From Allodiplogaster sudhausi (lineage: Eukaryota; Nematoda; Chromadorea; Rhabditida; Diplogasteridae), in NCBI GenBank assembly GCA_945643635.1, contig CALZFC010000033.1, positions 905,001-969,000 of the forward strand: a stretch of DNA of 64,000 nucleotides, read 5' to 3'. Numbering within the stretch: position 1 is the stretch's first letter; each line of letters begins with the position of its first letter. The notes under the pieces were generated by a model that made no database searches, was not told where the DNA came from, and saw only the letters and a list, made by a program, of their open reading frames with translations. Shown here piece after piece: positions 12,409-24,000 of the stretch. A program made the position numbers and the translations under genes.

Positions 12409-13046
12409 CACACACAGAAAAAAAATGTGACGCACAATTAATGTTCCATCCAAAATTGTGACCAAAAATGTGACACGAGAGCTCACATCGAAAAATATGG
12501 CATCGGATGTCACATTTTGGTGGCAAGGATGTCACATTTTGTTGGCAAGTCGCTGCGAGAGAAAAATGTGACATTTTTTCACTGCGGGCCGTGCTCGCTC
12601 CTCCAGCTCTCGCCCGCAGTGGTCGCAAAGCACAATATAAATGTACAGTCGAAAAAGGCCGCCTAATCTAGGCTGTGCCGATATGGGTGGGGTTATTCGC
12701 ATAAATTGCGAACAAGAAAGGCATCATGCTCTATGCGTCAGAAGCTGACTCTGCTGTCTGGCACCCTAACACCATTCTCATGGTCAACATGCTACAAAAC
12801 TTTTTTTGGGTTTCAAGATTATTGCATAATCTCATATGAAATGATCCAATAATACAAGGCATGCATGAAGTGAGGGGGGGGGGGGGGAAAGGGGCGGGGC
12901 GAGTGGTGCTCAGATGTCACATTCAGATGTCACATTTTCCGCGGCTAAATGTGACATGGGGTGGAACACATATGTACCGAAGTAAAATCGGTACATTATT
13001 GTGACATCAAATTGTGACATCCCTTGTCACATCGTTTTCTGTGTGC
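12409..13046. mobile_element. MITE-like element, terminal CACACAGAAAA
   Basis: Left end CACACAGAAAAAA followed by ATGTGAC; right end GTCACATCGTTTTCTGTGTG. The ends form an inverted repeat, each flanked by CA, which may be a 2-bp target duplication. Inside, ATGTCACAT/ATGTGACAT motifs recur near both ends (about 12426, 12457, 12469, 12508, 12529, 12565; 12913, 12927, 12949, 12999, 13012, 13025). A 14-G run lies at about 12874-12887. There is no transposase, so it is non-autonomous. The same terminal sequence bounds the 54.4-55.7 kb element. Confidence 0.75.
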
Positions 13047-13049
13047 ATG

Positions 13050-13817
13050 CTTCATTCTCCCCACGAAATCCATCTCTGACTGTCTGCGTCTCTCACTTTC
13101 TGCTTCTGCTATGCTCCTATGTACATACATTTGTCTTCCAAACCAATAATAATGATGTGTCAATTATGATTATTTAATGACAAAATGCATATTTTCGACT
13201 AGCATTACGGATAGTAGCTGTTCATTGTATAACTTACCATGCACAATAAGCATATACATATTTGGTTTTCTCACTTTTTCTTATTCTTTCCATTTTTCCC
13301 GATCTTCTTTGCTTCTCCATTCCTTTCTTCTCCTTTCCTCTTTCTCCCTCTTCCTCACTGCCATCTCCGCTCTTTCCCTTGTTCTCCCTGTTCAATTTTA
13401 TGTTTTTCCTCAATCAAAAAGGGAATGGCGACAGAGAAACCAAGAAACCCGAGAATTCTTCCATTCAAGGAGAGAAGCGCCGATTTTTCTGTCAATCTCT
13501 CTGCTATTCGACCCCGTCTTCTCGCTTTACTATCACCCTCCGAATCCCACTCTCGCTCTCTCTCTCTCTCTCTCCCAATCCCGCTCTCTCTCACTCACTC
13601 TTTATCACTCTCGCTCTATCTACTCCATCTAATCCTCCTTCCATGCAATTTGCTTCTCCAACAATTTGTAAACGCCTTTATAAGACTAATTTGTTATTTA
13701 TTCTTTGTTGACATCTGGCTGTCTCTCTCGACTTTCCCTTTCTCATCACTCTCCTAGTCGTTCACTTTTCTTTCCGTTCTCCCTGTTGACCTGCCGAGTA
13801 AGCCTAGAGTAGAGTAG
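13050..13817. other. CT-rich spacer upstream of 13.8 kb exon
   Basis: Mostly CT-rich. An ATG at 13425 opens a frame reading MATEKPRNPRILPFKERSAD, which may be a short exon, but no donor or partner was found. Confidence 0.35.
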
Positions 13818-14738
13818 ATGTGGGAAGACTCGGCTGCCTCCCCTTCTGGCGCCGGGGCCGAAGAAGACGCCGGCGGCCAAAGGACGGAAGAAGAGACGGC
13901 GGAATCGGCCGCCGCTTCGGGAGGCGCCAGCTTCTCCGTCCGCGAGCTCAGTGCCGCGTACATGGAAAGAGTGAAGGCCGAGAGCCGAGCGGCTCGGAGA
14001 TACACACCCAAATTGACAGGGACTCCCATGCAGGGAATTCCTGAGGAGGTTGTCCACGGGCGGGCTGGCTCAGAAAAGGGGATTCAATGAATTGTAGGGG
14101 AGGCGAGTCAAGAGGTCAAATACCTATGTGTTATCGAGAATGAAGAAGGAAGGCGATCATGAATGAATTGACTTGAAGGAACGTCGGCTGAGTTGGTCTC
14201 AGCAAGAAGCACGCGAGGAAGGAGAGAACGAGGCAGGCGAGGGGGGACAACGAAGGCCAGCCTCTCGATCACAGGTAACCTAGTCAATGGCTTCTTTCTC
14301 TCACTCCTTTCTTCCTCTTCTAGTTGTATGCTCCGTCACCTGGGACACAAAGTGGCAAGCCAGTAGTCGTCTCCGTCAACCTCTCAGGACCCCCGCCGCC
14401 TCCTCCTCCACCATCTGTCAGCCACTCTCTGAATACTTCTCTTCCCTCTCTCTCTCTCTTCCTCTTCCTACATACATGAATTGTATGAATTGCTATGCTT
14501 GGAGGCCCCTGCTCAAGGGCATCAACCGCGCCGCGACCGCGCCCGCGTGCCGCAGTCGGCTGAAGACGACTATCCGGTGCGTCTGATGAGCCCAACGGCA
14601 GCTACGGTGACAGCACAATACGGAGGAAGCAGTCCACAGCCACGACCCATTCTCAAGCACGCGCCCCACCAGCAACTCAGCAACGTTTCCAGCAGCCACT
14701 CCCTCTCTTCCGAAGTCATTCCAGCATCCATTCAATGA
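13818..14738 (+). CDS. Unrecognised 217-aa proline-rich protein, 4 exons
   Basis: Exons 13818-14048, 14179-14274, 14324-14416 and 14505-14738, all phase 0. It begins MWEDSAASPSGAGAEE, carries a basic helix (AAYMERVKAESRAARRYTPK), a polyproline stretch and RPILKHAPHQ, and stops at 14736-14738. Exons 2 and 4 use acceptors ending GAAG and GGAG. No known domain is visible. The next unit starts 130 bp downstream with a phase-0 exon, so the first three exons could equally splice to 14870 and give a protein of about 930 aa. I treat the fourth exon as a likely alternative 3' end. Confidence 0.55.
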
Positions 14739-14869
14739 GACTCAGAACACAGAGAGATTCTTGCAATCATTTCAAGCTAATTACGCATCAGATAAATAGA
14801 CGATTGAAATGAAGACTCCTCTTTTCTGGAAGCAACGACTGGGGAATGTCTTTCTTGTCTTTCTTGTAG

Positions 14870-17800
14870 ATGCGCGCCCCGTCATTCCGAGATCTCAGTG
14901 ATGAGGATCGCTATCACTTAATGCAAGAAAACCTTCAGAGGCACCGCCAGTCGAGGTTTCCTTTATGATACATAACTAGGCATATTATGGTCATGTGTCT
15001 ATCTTTAGATATAGCTAAATAGTTACATATTTAGTATTTAAAAAAAACCCCATTAAAAACGGATGTGTGCATACAGGGAATATGAAAAAGGGAATATTAA
15101 GATCAACAACGCCGAAACCACCGACGGCGTCATTCAATGGACCGTTCTTCAAGTTGGAAGAGCTGGGACCGAATTTACTGCCAAGGTTTCCCATCTTCAC
15201 TATTATCACACTTTATGTACTTTTAATCTATGAGATATTACGCACGCCGTTTTGGCTCCGCCTCTCAGTCTTCAATTCCTTCGCTTTCTCACTCAGCTAT
15301 CCCCGTCGAATTTGTTCTCTATTGCTCGATCAATGTAATGCAATGAGATCTTCACGTCCAAAAGGTGCATTTAGTGATAGTTGCTTAGAGAATGTAGTGA
15401 ATCAATGAAAGAGCTCCCGACTGTTACTGCACTTTTTGCTGTCACTCTAATCTCCACTCGGAGAGCACTCTCACTCTCTCCCTCCCTCCCTCTCTCTCTC
15501 CCTCCCTCCCTCTCTCTCTCTCTCTCTCTCGTATGCTCTCACCCTCTGTCTCTCTCTGACCCTCTCACTCACTCCGTGAAACCTCGCTCTGCCCCCGCGC
15601 ATCTTTTCTGTTTGCATTCTTCAATGCCTTCTTCCAAGTCCCTTGAATGTGTCTAATCTCTTTCACTTTTCCTCTCTTTCTCTCTCTCTCGCTCTCTCTC
15701 TCTCTGTCTCTGTCTCTTTATCTCTCATCAGCTCCTCCCCTCTCCCGGTTCGCCCACCCACTCATCCGACTTTGTCCATGCCCGTAGCAGAAAGGATTGT
15801 AAATCTGCAAAGTGCGATTGCGGAGGAAAGCAGAGAGCAATCTGGAGGAGATAAGAAAGAGAAGAAGTCGCCTCTGAACAATTGAAAGTGTCAAAGGGGA
15901 AATAAAAGAGCGAGTTTGCAGGCCAGCCTCCTCTGTTCCTTCGCCTGCTGCATTTGAGGATGAGAAACACAGTCGCATCGGTTCTGCCTACTCTTCACAT
16001 TACAATGGACAGAAGTCAGCTAATTAATACTAGCTATCTTATTCTTATTCCAATGAATGTTGATTTTTATGAGAGGATAATTTTTAGTTACTCTCTCGAT
16101 CAGATGCGCCAGATGTCTGCATCTGAGATGGAACTGGACAGGCACAATCGAGTTGGTCTATTTCATTTCCTGTTCTCTCTTTCCCTCCCTTCTCTAGGAT
16201 GCAGCAGTCGTGATCTGGCCTCCTCCGTCCTACAAAGAGAGGCCGCGCTCTGCCTCAGTCATGGCCCGATCTGTCACTGATCCCGACAGAATCGAGGAGT
16301 TCAGAAGGCAGAAGGAAATGGAAAGAGAAGCCATTCGGAGGGAGGAAGAAAAGAAGAGATTTGCACTGGAGAAGCAGGTGATCAGCAGTCATTTTCTAGT
16401 TCCCACTCTTTTTTACCTGAAAATAAATGTATAAGATGATATGCCTAAATATGAAATGAGATGGAAATAACTTCTAGGCACGTGCCCTGGAGCTGCAGCA
16501 ACGCCGTCTGTACGAGCAGCAGCACGGAGTGCATGCTCCTGTGCCCATCTCGGGTGCTCCGATAGGCTCCGCCCACCAGTCCTCTCCGCCGCCTCTGCCT
16601 CCCGGTGCCACGAATGCATACATCCGCCAGCAGACTCCCTCTTATCACCATCATGACCAGCGGACATACACGGCGCAGGTAAGAATTGGCATCGAAGAAT
16701 ACTTCCAATTTGAACAGCTTGGGTGCTGTGGCTGCATTCTCCTTTACGAATCGTTCACAGGATCCGCATGCGATTCCGCCAGAGGATCTCCGAGTCTTCG
16801 AGACTCGGCCCATCTCTTCGATGTCCAATGGAGGCCGTGACTCTGTCGTTTCTCCTGGAGGCACAACTTGGAAACGGACTTACATTGGTTTGTGTATTGA
16901 GCAACTGCATTTAAAATGAACCGTAATTTCTTAGTTGGCTCTCATTGCGTATTATTTAGTGGAGCAGCCGACAGATGTCACAAAGAATGAGATTCTGACC
17001 AGTGAAGAACTCCTTGAGAAGGATGCTTACGATGTCGACCTGCTCAAGGTTGTCATTTTTAAGCATAAAATTGTAAAATCAAGCCTCTGAAATGGGAGGT
17101 GTTCTATATTTTTTACATTTTAGCGGCGGGAAGCTTTCGTTGAGAAGCCGGAGCAGCATCCGGAGATCTTCCGAACCGGACGGCGCTGGCAGCCGCCACC
17201 AGAACCACCGTTTGTTTTCACTTTTGCTGTCATTCAACATAGCATGGTTTTTTGTAATCATGTTGCAGAATAAGTACATTTATTTATATTAAACAGTTAC
17301 AGCTACGTTTGGCCGACCCTACGAAGACCAATCTCCGTCGAGGCCATGTCATCGGAACCGCGCGATTTTGCTCCTGGTAAGTGGGAGTTTAATTCCATAC
17401 ATAGATAGCTGAATCTCATTGTTACTCTCCCTCTCCCTTGTATTCCCTGTAGGTGTCCCCCGAGCAGCAGAAGAAGGAGATGAATATCATTGGCAACCGG
17501 TTGTTCATGACCCCGGCTTCAAAAGAGAGCGTAAGAACTTCACACCAAACCATTCTCCTCCTCGCTCTCCTCGTCGTGGCGGTCACTTTTTCACCATTCA
17601 TTTTTATGATGTCCTTAGGAAACGTTTATGTCGGAAAACCTTTAAATTGTCGAAGTAATAAATTGTAGGAGGAACAGGTCCCCTTGATGAGCCGGCCCGT
17701 CGACAGACTCGCTATCTCGTGCAGCCTTCTCCAGATGGATCCCATCGGCCGAAGCCAGCCTTCAAGTCCTCCCGCCAAGCTCCTTCTGGTGGTTTCCTTC

Positions 17801-20252
17801 CGCACGCTCCAAATGCTGTCAAGGTCAGCCATTCTACTGCGGTTTCTTGCTTGTCTGAATGTAACCCTGTCTTGGTGTTAAGATTGTGAAACGGAAGGGC
17901 GGAGATGGTCTCCTCGCTCCGGGTGGACAGACTATCGAAGTCATTCATCAGAAGCCTGGCTACCATCGAGTGGATGACAGTCGACTCGGCAGAAGGAGCA
18001 GCAGAAGGGATGGACACGAAGGTTAGCCTCGCATTTTCAATTAAGCATTGCCAGTAAGCATTTCGCAGTATGTAGCAGTTAGTTGTCTACGGGTGTAGCA
18101 GAGTGTGTTCTAGAGAGCAATAGTTGATTGTTGCAGGAGAGATGGTGTATGACTGGGAGAAGATTTACGATCTCCCGCCGCATGCTTCCACTGTCACCAA
18201 TCGGTTCCTTAATCTCTTCTGTTTCTTTTAAGCCTTAGCTTTTTAGGAGAATATTTTCTTGGTCTTTAATGAGAATGGTTGAAGAGAGATCCCCTTCAGA
18301 GATGTTCCTCGGAGAGTTGACGTGAAGCAGCGACTGCAGGCCATTGATGATTCTCGTCATCCTCGTGGAGGGAGCAGCGACATGGTCAGTTCTACTTCAA
18401 TCAAATCATCTTTAACAGTCTTCAGTCTTGGAAATGAGTGATAGCTATTCAAGTAAAAGTAACAATACATACCAAACAAATTAACTGAAGCGGTGAATTA
18501 GTTATACTGACAAGAGTGAAGCTTGCTCAAAGAGAGCACATCACGCAGTGTCTAGCTGTCTGCCAAGTGCATGTCAACACTTTCGCTGTCTGACACTCTT
18601 TCTCTCTCACCCATAACCTTCCAGCTCTTCCCGCCCCCGGACTATGGAGACTCAGCAGAGAATGCTCCGAACACTTCTACGACTCGCCGAACATCTACCG
18701 GCCTGAGAAGAGATTACCACCAGAATCCACTGAGGCAGCGAGAGGTTATCGCAACTCCTTCCCCGCCACTTCTCGGATAACAAGTCAATCAGCCCTCGTA
18801 ATCTGCAATTCTAATCACTTAGCATCGTAATACGCAGTCCTCTTCATTTTAGTTCTAGTTCTCTGCTTAACTCTCACGTTTTTGTTGCACTGGAAAAATT
18901 TAGATACGGATAAGAATTCATTGGTGAAAGGTATTCATTCGTGAGGTGCTGAATGCGACTCTTCTCTCGAGTTGTAATCAAAGAAGTGAATTGCAGCAGA
19001 CACCTCGGAATGGCCATCCCTCTTCATTGCCGTCTTCCCGCGCGGCCTCTGCCCATCCACGCAGCGGCGCGTCGCGTGCCGCGTCGCGGTCGTCTTCGTC
19101 TCTGCTGTCTCCTCTGCCTCGCGGAGACATTGCTCCGAGTGCTTCAGCCCAGCGTGCCCATGCTCGGATGGCCGCGATGACTGTGCACAGTCCTCCTCCC
19201 TCTTCCTACAGCGCATCTCGGCCGTACCAGCCGCCCGCTCTCCCTCCCGGATACAGGGTTTCTTGTCTTTCCCTTCGAAGCATCTACAGACACTTCAAGT
19301 ACAGACATTAGAAAAATCTAATTATTTTGACTTCATTTTTCACCGCTCAGGATGCATTTCACAGGAGTTTTTGTTCAATCTAGACTAATTCGACTCTCAT
19401 TAATTCATTGTTCCTAGAGCCTTTTTTCTGTCTTTAACGCTTTTAATTGAGTCGAATTAGTCTGGACAGAACAAAAAATTTTGATCATACTAAAAAATTT
19501 AATAATCTAATTATTTTCTTTACCTGAAATTTTAGACTGACTGTATGTACATACTATGTATGTACACCAAAACGGTATCTAAAAATGCTTCAAACTTAAA
19601 ATTAGATCGGATTCATGGAGTTACTTAGTTTAATATTGACTTTAGTTTAATTTTGACCTAGACCTTTAACCCGGAAACAAACATGACAAACTAAAATTCA
19701 TGCTAATTTTTACTTGTGGGTTGTAACCAATTAATTATTGATATTTCTTCGATTGCCGTGATTGTCTATATATGAAGATGTTTCATGCATTCTAAGATGC
19801 GGTCAATTGTTGTAGTTGCGTGATCCTCCGCCGGATCAACGGGCTCTCTCGCCGACGCCTGGCAATACTCGGCGACTAATGCGAACTGTCACGGCAGAGG
19901 CAGCGAGACACGGACCCCCCTCGACCCAGCAGACGCCATCAGGTCACTTTCAGTTCAGGGTGTCAAAGAACTCACTCTTCTTACAGGCCATCACCAAGCC
20001 ACGCACATGCACCACCATGTCCCACCCCCTCAGGGGTACCAGCATGGCCCGCCCCTTCAGGGGTACCAGCATGGCCCGCCCCCTCAGGGGTACCACCATG
20101 GCCCGCCTCCTCAAGGGCACCACCACGGACACCCCCACTACTCCATGCAGAATAGTGGCCCCCCACCAGTGCCCCCGGCGCCGACGACTCGGCTGAGCCG
20201 CCGTTCCTCATCTGACGTGCGCCTTCTGTCGCCGGGAAGCCAGTATCTCTGA
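14870..20252 (+). CDS. Large unrecognised Pro/Arg/His-rich protein, 18 exons
   Basis: Exons: 14870-14955, 15077-15185, 16104-16151, 16198-16377, 16478-16678, 16761-16887, 16960-17048, 17124-17209, 17303-17376, 17453-17581, 17669-17823, 17883-18021, 18137-18203, 18285-18384, 18625-18744, 18997-19257, 19816-19942 and 19987-20252. Phases agree throughout, giving about 787 aa. The first exon opens with ATG directly after TAG, so upstream exons may join. Landmarks in order: RAPSFRDLSDEDRYHLMQEN; a charged coil EEFRRQKEMEREAIRREEEK; KNEILTSEELLEKD; EIFRTGRRWQPPPEP then YVWPTLRRP; DEYHWQPVVHDPGFKRERK; a Ser/Arg-rich region; a terminal His/Gln/Pro/Gly repeat. Recurrent Trp-Pro motifs suggest a scaffold or cytoskeletal protein, but no PDZ, LIM, SH3 or kinase domain is visible. 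An alternative acceptor at 17297 adds two codons in frame. Confidence 0.6.
19368..19478. repeat. Imperfect inverted repeat (fold-back)
   Basis: TCTAGACTAATTCGACTC at the left arm (19379-19396) is mirrored with one mismatch at 19449-19466. The arms extend outward through TTTTTGTTC against GAACAAAAAA, so each arm is about 29 bp around a loop of about 52 bp. It lies in the intron 19258-19815. It could be a MITE remnant or structured RNA. Confidence 0.8.
20027..20134 (+). repeat. 27-bp coding tandem repeat (PPPQGYQHG)
   Basis: About four copies of a 27-bp unit in the last exon of the preceding gene encode the nonapeptide PPPQGYQHG and variants (PLQGYQHGP, PPQGYHHGP, PPQGHHHGH). The unit is a multiple of three and CAG/CAT-rich. 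Confidence 0.9.
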
Positions 20253-21009
20253 GGAGTACAACTCGAATGAATATTTACGTAGTAGCAACCAAAACGAATG
20301 TTTCCTTTTTTAAATCTGATTTTCGCTCTTCACGTTTGAAACGCCCGTTTTTCTTTTTTTTTCGGTGTTCTGCTTTCTCAATGCCAAATTAGTCTTTTTA
20401 TTCTCGCGAGTTTTCTCCTTTCATCTAATCATAATGAGTTGGAGAGAAGAAAGTGAGGCCCCTCCATTCTTCGTTATGCATGGAAAGAGTAGCCATATGA
20501 ACTGTTTGCTCATCCTGACGTGCCTTTCTCTGTCAGAGACTTGCTCATTCTCTTTTCAGTCATCTTCTTCGACTCTCGCTTGCAAGAGGACTTGTGTAAA
20601 TTATTTGAAGCCAGGGGGTCTAGCCATGCCTTGAATGGTTTCAATCTTCGTTCTTCTCTCCTTTGCTTTTAAACATCGTTTCGGCCATATCTTCATTTGT
20701 CGCTTCATTTTTTTTTTATCAATCTGCTTTTTAAAAATCAGTCTCATGCAACTCATTAAATTTTTATCATCAATTTTATTTTTTTACGGCCAATAAACAC
20801 GCTTTCTTTCTTTTCAGCAACTTTCAGGTTCCTTATTTGCAGATGCCAGTTATCCAAGCTCTCAGTGGGGAAATAATTTTTTAGGGAAATTTTTTTATTG
20901 CAGCATTGTGTAATAATATAGTAATATTATACATCTGGACGAAATATGACTCACCCCCCCTACCGTTTTCTTTCATTCTAAACGTATTATAACAAACGTT
21001 CTTTTACAG
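20253..21009. other. Intron or intergenic gap
   Basis: AT-rich and T-rich, with no convincing exon. It could contain the 3' UTR of the 20,252 terminus. Confidence 0.4.
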
Positions 21010-24000
21010 GAAGCCGTTAAGCCGAAGAAGGTCAGTCTTTATTCTTTTCCTAAGGGATCGCCCTTGCGAGTGTACGTGCACATCTGAAGAAACTTCCCTC
21101 CGTCACATTACACTTCTAGACTTCATTTTTGCTTACGCTCTCGAATTTTTTTTTTTAATTTGAAAAAAAAACTCAACATTTAAAGAAGCCTCAGAGCTAA
21201 TGGAAAGAGGAGTGGAAAGGAATGGAGGATATTTATTTAGATGTGCACTCACATTCATCGGTGAGGTTCTTTAAAAATCACAAGATGTAGAATCACCAAT
21301 CCGTTTTAAAGCTTAATAATTAATGAAAACAAGTTCAAATATCACTTTGAAGATGAGGCTTTTGCTTGGAGTAGCCGTGCTTTTAGAATAGAAATTCATC
21401 CGCTCTGACAATTTCGCTAAAGTGTGCCGTGATCTCATATTTTGTCGTTGAGTTGTAGAGAGATCAAGACAAAAAAATGAGCACGAAGAGAGAATAGAAT
21501 AGAAATGGGAATTGCTGAGTCCTGACTGGAAGTGGTCGATGCCCTGCCCCTTTGTGTGGTTAGAACGAGGATTTGGATGCTCTGCACGGCAAAGCAGATG
21601 ATCTTCTCATGAAGAGCAGACGGAATCGGGCTGGATATAATGCATATGAGACGGATCTACTCAAACAGCAGCCTGAGCCCGTCCCTCACGAGTTCAAGGT
21701 TCTCTTTCTCTCTCTCTCTTCTTCTCTCTCTCCTCCCGTTGTCCTAACAAATAAGATTGAGGAGCACGTGCGTGATCTGCTGGAGTCGCGCGCTTCTCTC
21801 GAAACGGCGAACGATCGCTCCGGCTACATTACGGTACCTGTGAAGATCTGCCAAGAATCCCTTTTTGCCCCCCCCCCCGCCCTGTCTTCTTCTTTAAACT
21901 TTAGAGAGGGTTTGGGTGCTGACCAATCCAGGCGTCCTTTACTTGGATCAGGATTCCTCTTTCCTCCCGGGAACGGTGCTTGGATGTAGTGGACTTGCAG
22001 TTGTTGTGTGCTTCAGCGTGTCTTTTGCTTCAGGTTTCGGTAAGCAAAAGATGGATTCAGGCACCTTTAGAAAGTTGAGTCGAGTAGTGCTGTCGTGTGG
22101 TGTTTTGCATTGCAAGCACTGCTCTCATTCAACTAACACTTTCATCTTTCAGCTGTCTTTCATCCTTTCTTTAGATTTCGCCATATCTTTCCTTTTGATG
22201 ATCTTTTATCTCTTTATTTCTTCTTCTTTCTTAGTTTCTTTTCTGAGCGAGTTGCGGTAGAATTAAAGTAATTCCTACCGTAATCGGTCTCGATTCGCGA
22301 CAGGATGTTTCATCCGCAACGTGGCAATTCTCAACGCAGTCATTCTCGCCTCGTTCAGTCGTCTCCGTGAATGGAGGGGCGAAGGAATCGGAGGGCCTCC
22401 TGAAGGTCCGCGTTGAGGAGGTGAGAGAACAGAAGAGAACAGGAGGAAACATCTAGCACATTCTTTCACTTGTGTCCTAGATTCTATAGGAGAAAAAAAA
22501 GAGAAATAGAGCCTCCACCGACAGACACCCTTCCGTAGTGTAGCCTACTTGTTCGTTCATGAAACACACAATACTTAGAAGTGGCGAAAATTTTAAGCAA
22601 GAAGCTGCTTGAGAGCTCGAATTGTTAAAAAAATAAGCTTGCAAAAATGATAGATGAAAAGTCTCTTTATTCCCTTTGCCACCTTCACGTCGCACGTAGT
22701 CAATTTTCAATCCCAACTTGCGGCACAAGGGAGGTGATCTTGTGTTCACGTCATTCTTGTGGAATATTGCACTTCCACTTTTCTAAGTTCCACAGCAAAC
22801 ACCTTCACCCATTCAAGCACCCAGTTTCTTCAAACATGAATGGGTCTATTTATGGTGCTTGTTTGACCCTTCTAGAAGGAGTCTCCCCCTCCGCCCCCTC
22901 CTGCTCGTTCTCCATATCCGCCAAGGCTGCGGACAACCTATCATCGAACAGAGATCCACGAGGACCACTGGCTGGGCCGCTCCAGCAGTCTCTCCGCTCT
23001 CGACCGTGCAACTCTTCTCGATTTAAAGGTCACCACCATCTCTCGTGTCTGACCTCTCCACTTTCAATCCTCTCTCCGCCTGGGATCTCTTACATCTCTT
23101 GTCATCTTCTCCTTTTCTGTCGTGTATGCTTTTGCATGCATGTGTCTAACTGTAACTGTATCTTTCTCTGTTCTCTCTCCGTGTTCTCTTCTCTCTCCAT
23201 TCTCTCATTCTGCCTCTGCTTCCATAACCCTCGTATTCTCTGCCGCACCGTGACTGCCCTGCGCACCGCATGCCCTCTGCTTTCCTGTCCCATTTAGAAT
23301 TTGTTACCCATAATTTGAATATGGTCCAAGTCCTTTACACATTGACTTGTCAAACAAGCTGCATGACTCTAACCAAGGAAATGTTAGAAAGTCTGAAACA
23401 AATTATTCCGTTTTTTTCTCTTTGATTGCTGGTCTGAGGCGTAAAGAATTTGTTGTGCGAACGAAATTCAGCTGCCAGATTTGAATTCAAAAAAGTCAAA
23501 TCCTTTTAAAAATGTTGTCGTGTAATGTTTTGAGCTGAATGTGAGGATTTGGGTTTTTCGCCTGCCTATTTTTTTTCTTTATTGTGCAACTTCTCTACTC
23601 CTCATCTAAGTGCAAAAACTCAGAATTTTTGATTCAAGACTTTCTGACCTTTCCATGGCAAGACTAATGGACGACGAGGTCATAAAACTTCCTGACATAT
23701 TTCCAGTTCGAACTTGCTGTCTAATGGGCAGGGAATACTGTGGGTCAGCCCTGCCCATTGGTCAGCGCTGTTGGCCGTAGATTACTGTAGCTCTTTTCAT
23801 TAGATCCATCACCTAGAACAACTAGATTCCTTTAAAAAGAGAATGTCGGGAAGTTTTAGGTGGACACGTCGAGTTGAATGATTTGTCGTGTGAAATGAAG
23901 AAGCAGCGTTGCAGGAGCAGAAAGAGCCGCGCAGCATTATGAAGAGGCGCGAACTGGAGACTCGCGATGAGTTGATGGGAGGAGCCGGGAAGGAACTCAT

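Noticed and set aside
18625..18840. Alternative frame reading HFYDSPNIYRPEKRLPPE
   Set aside because: It looks protein-like, but both flanking junctions are phase 0 and support the other frame (LFPPPDYGDSAEN...).
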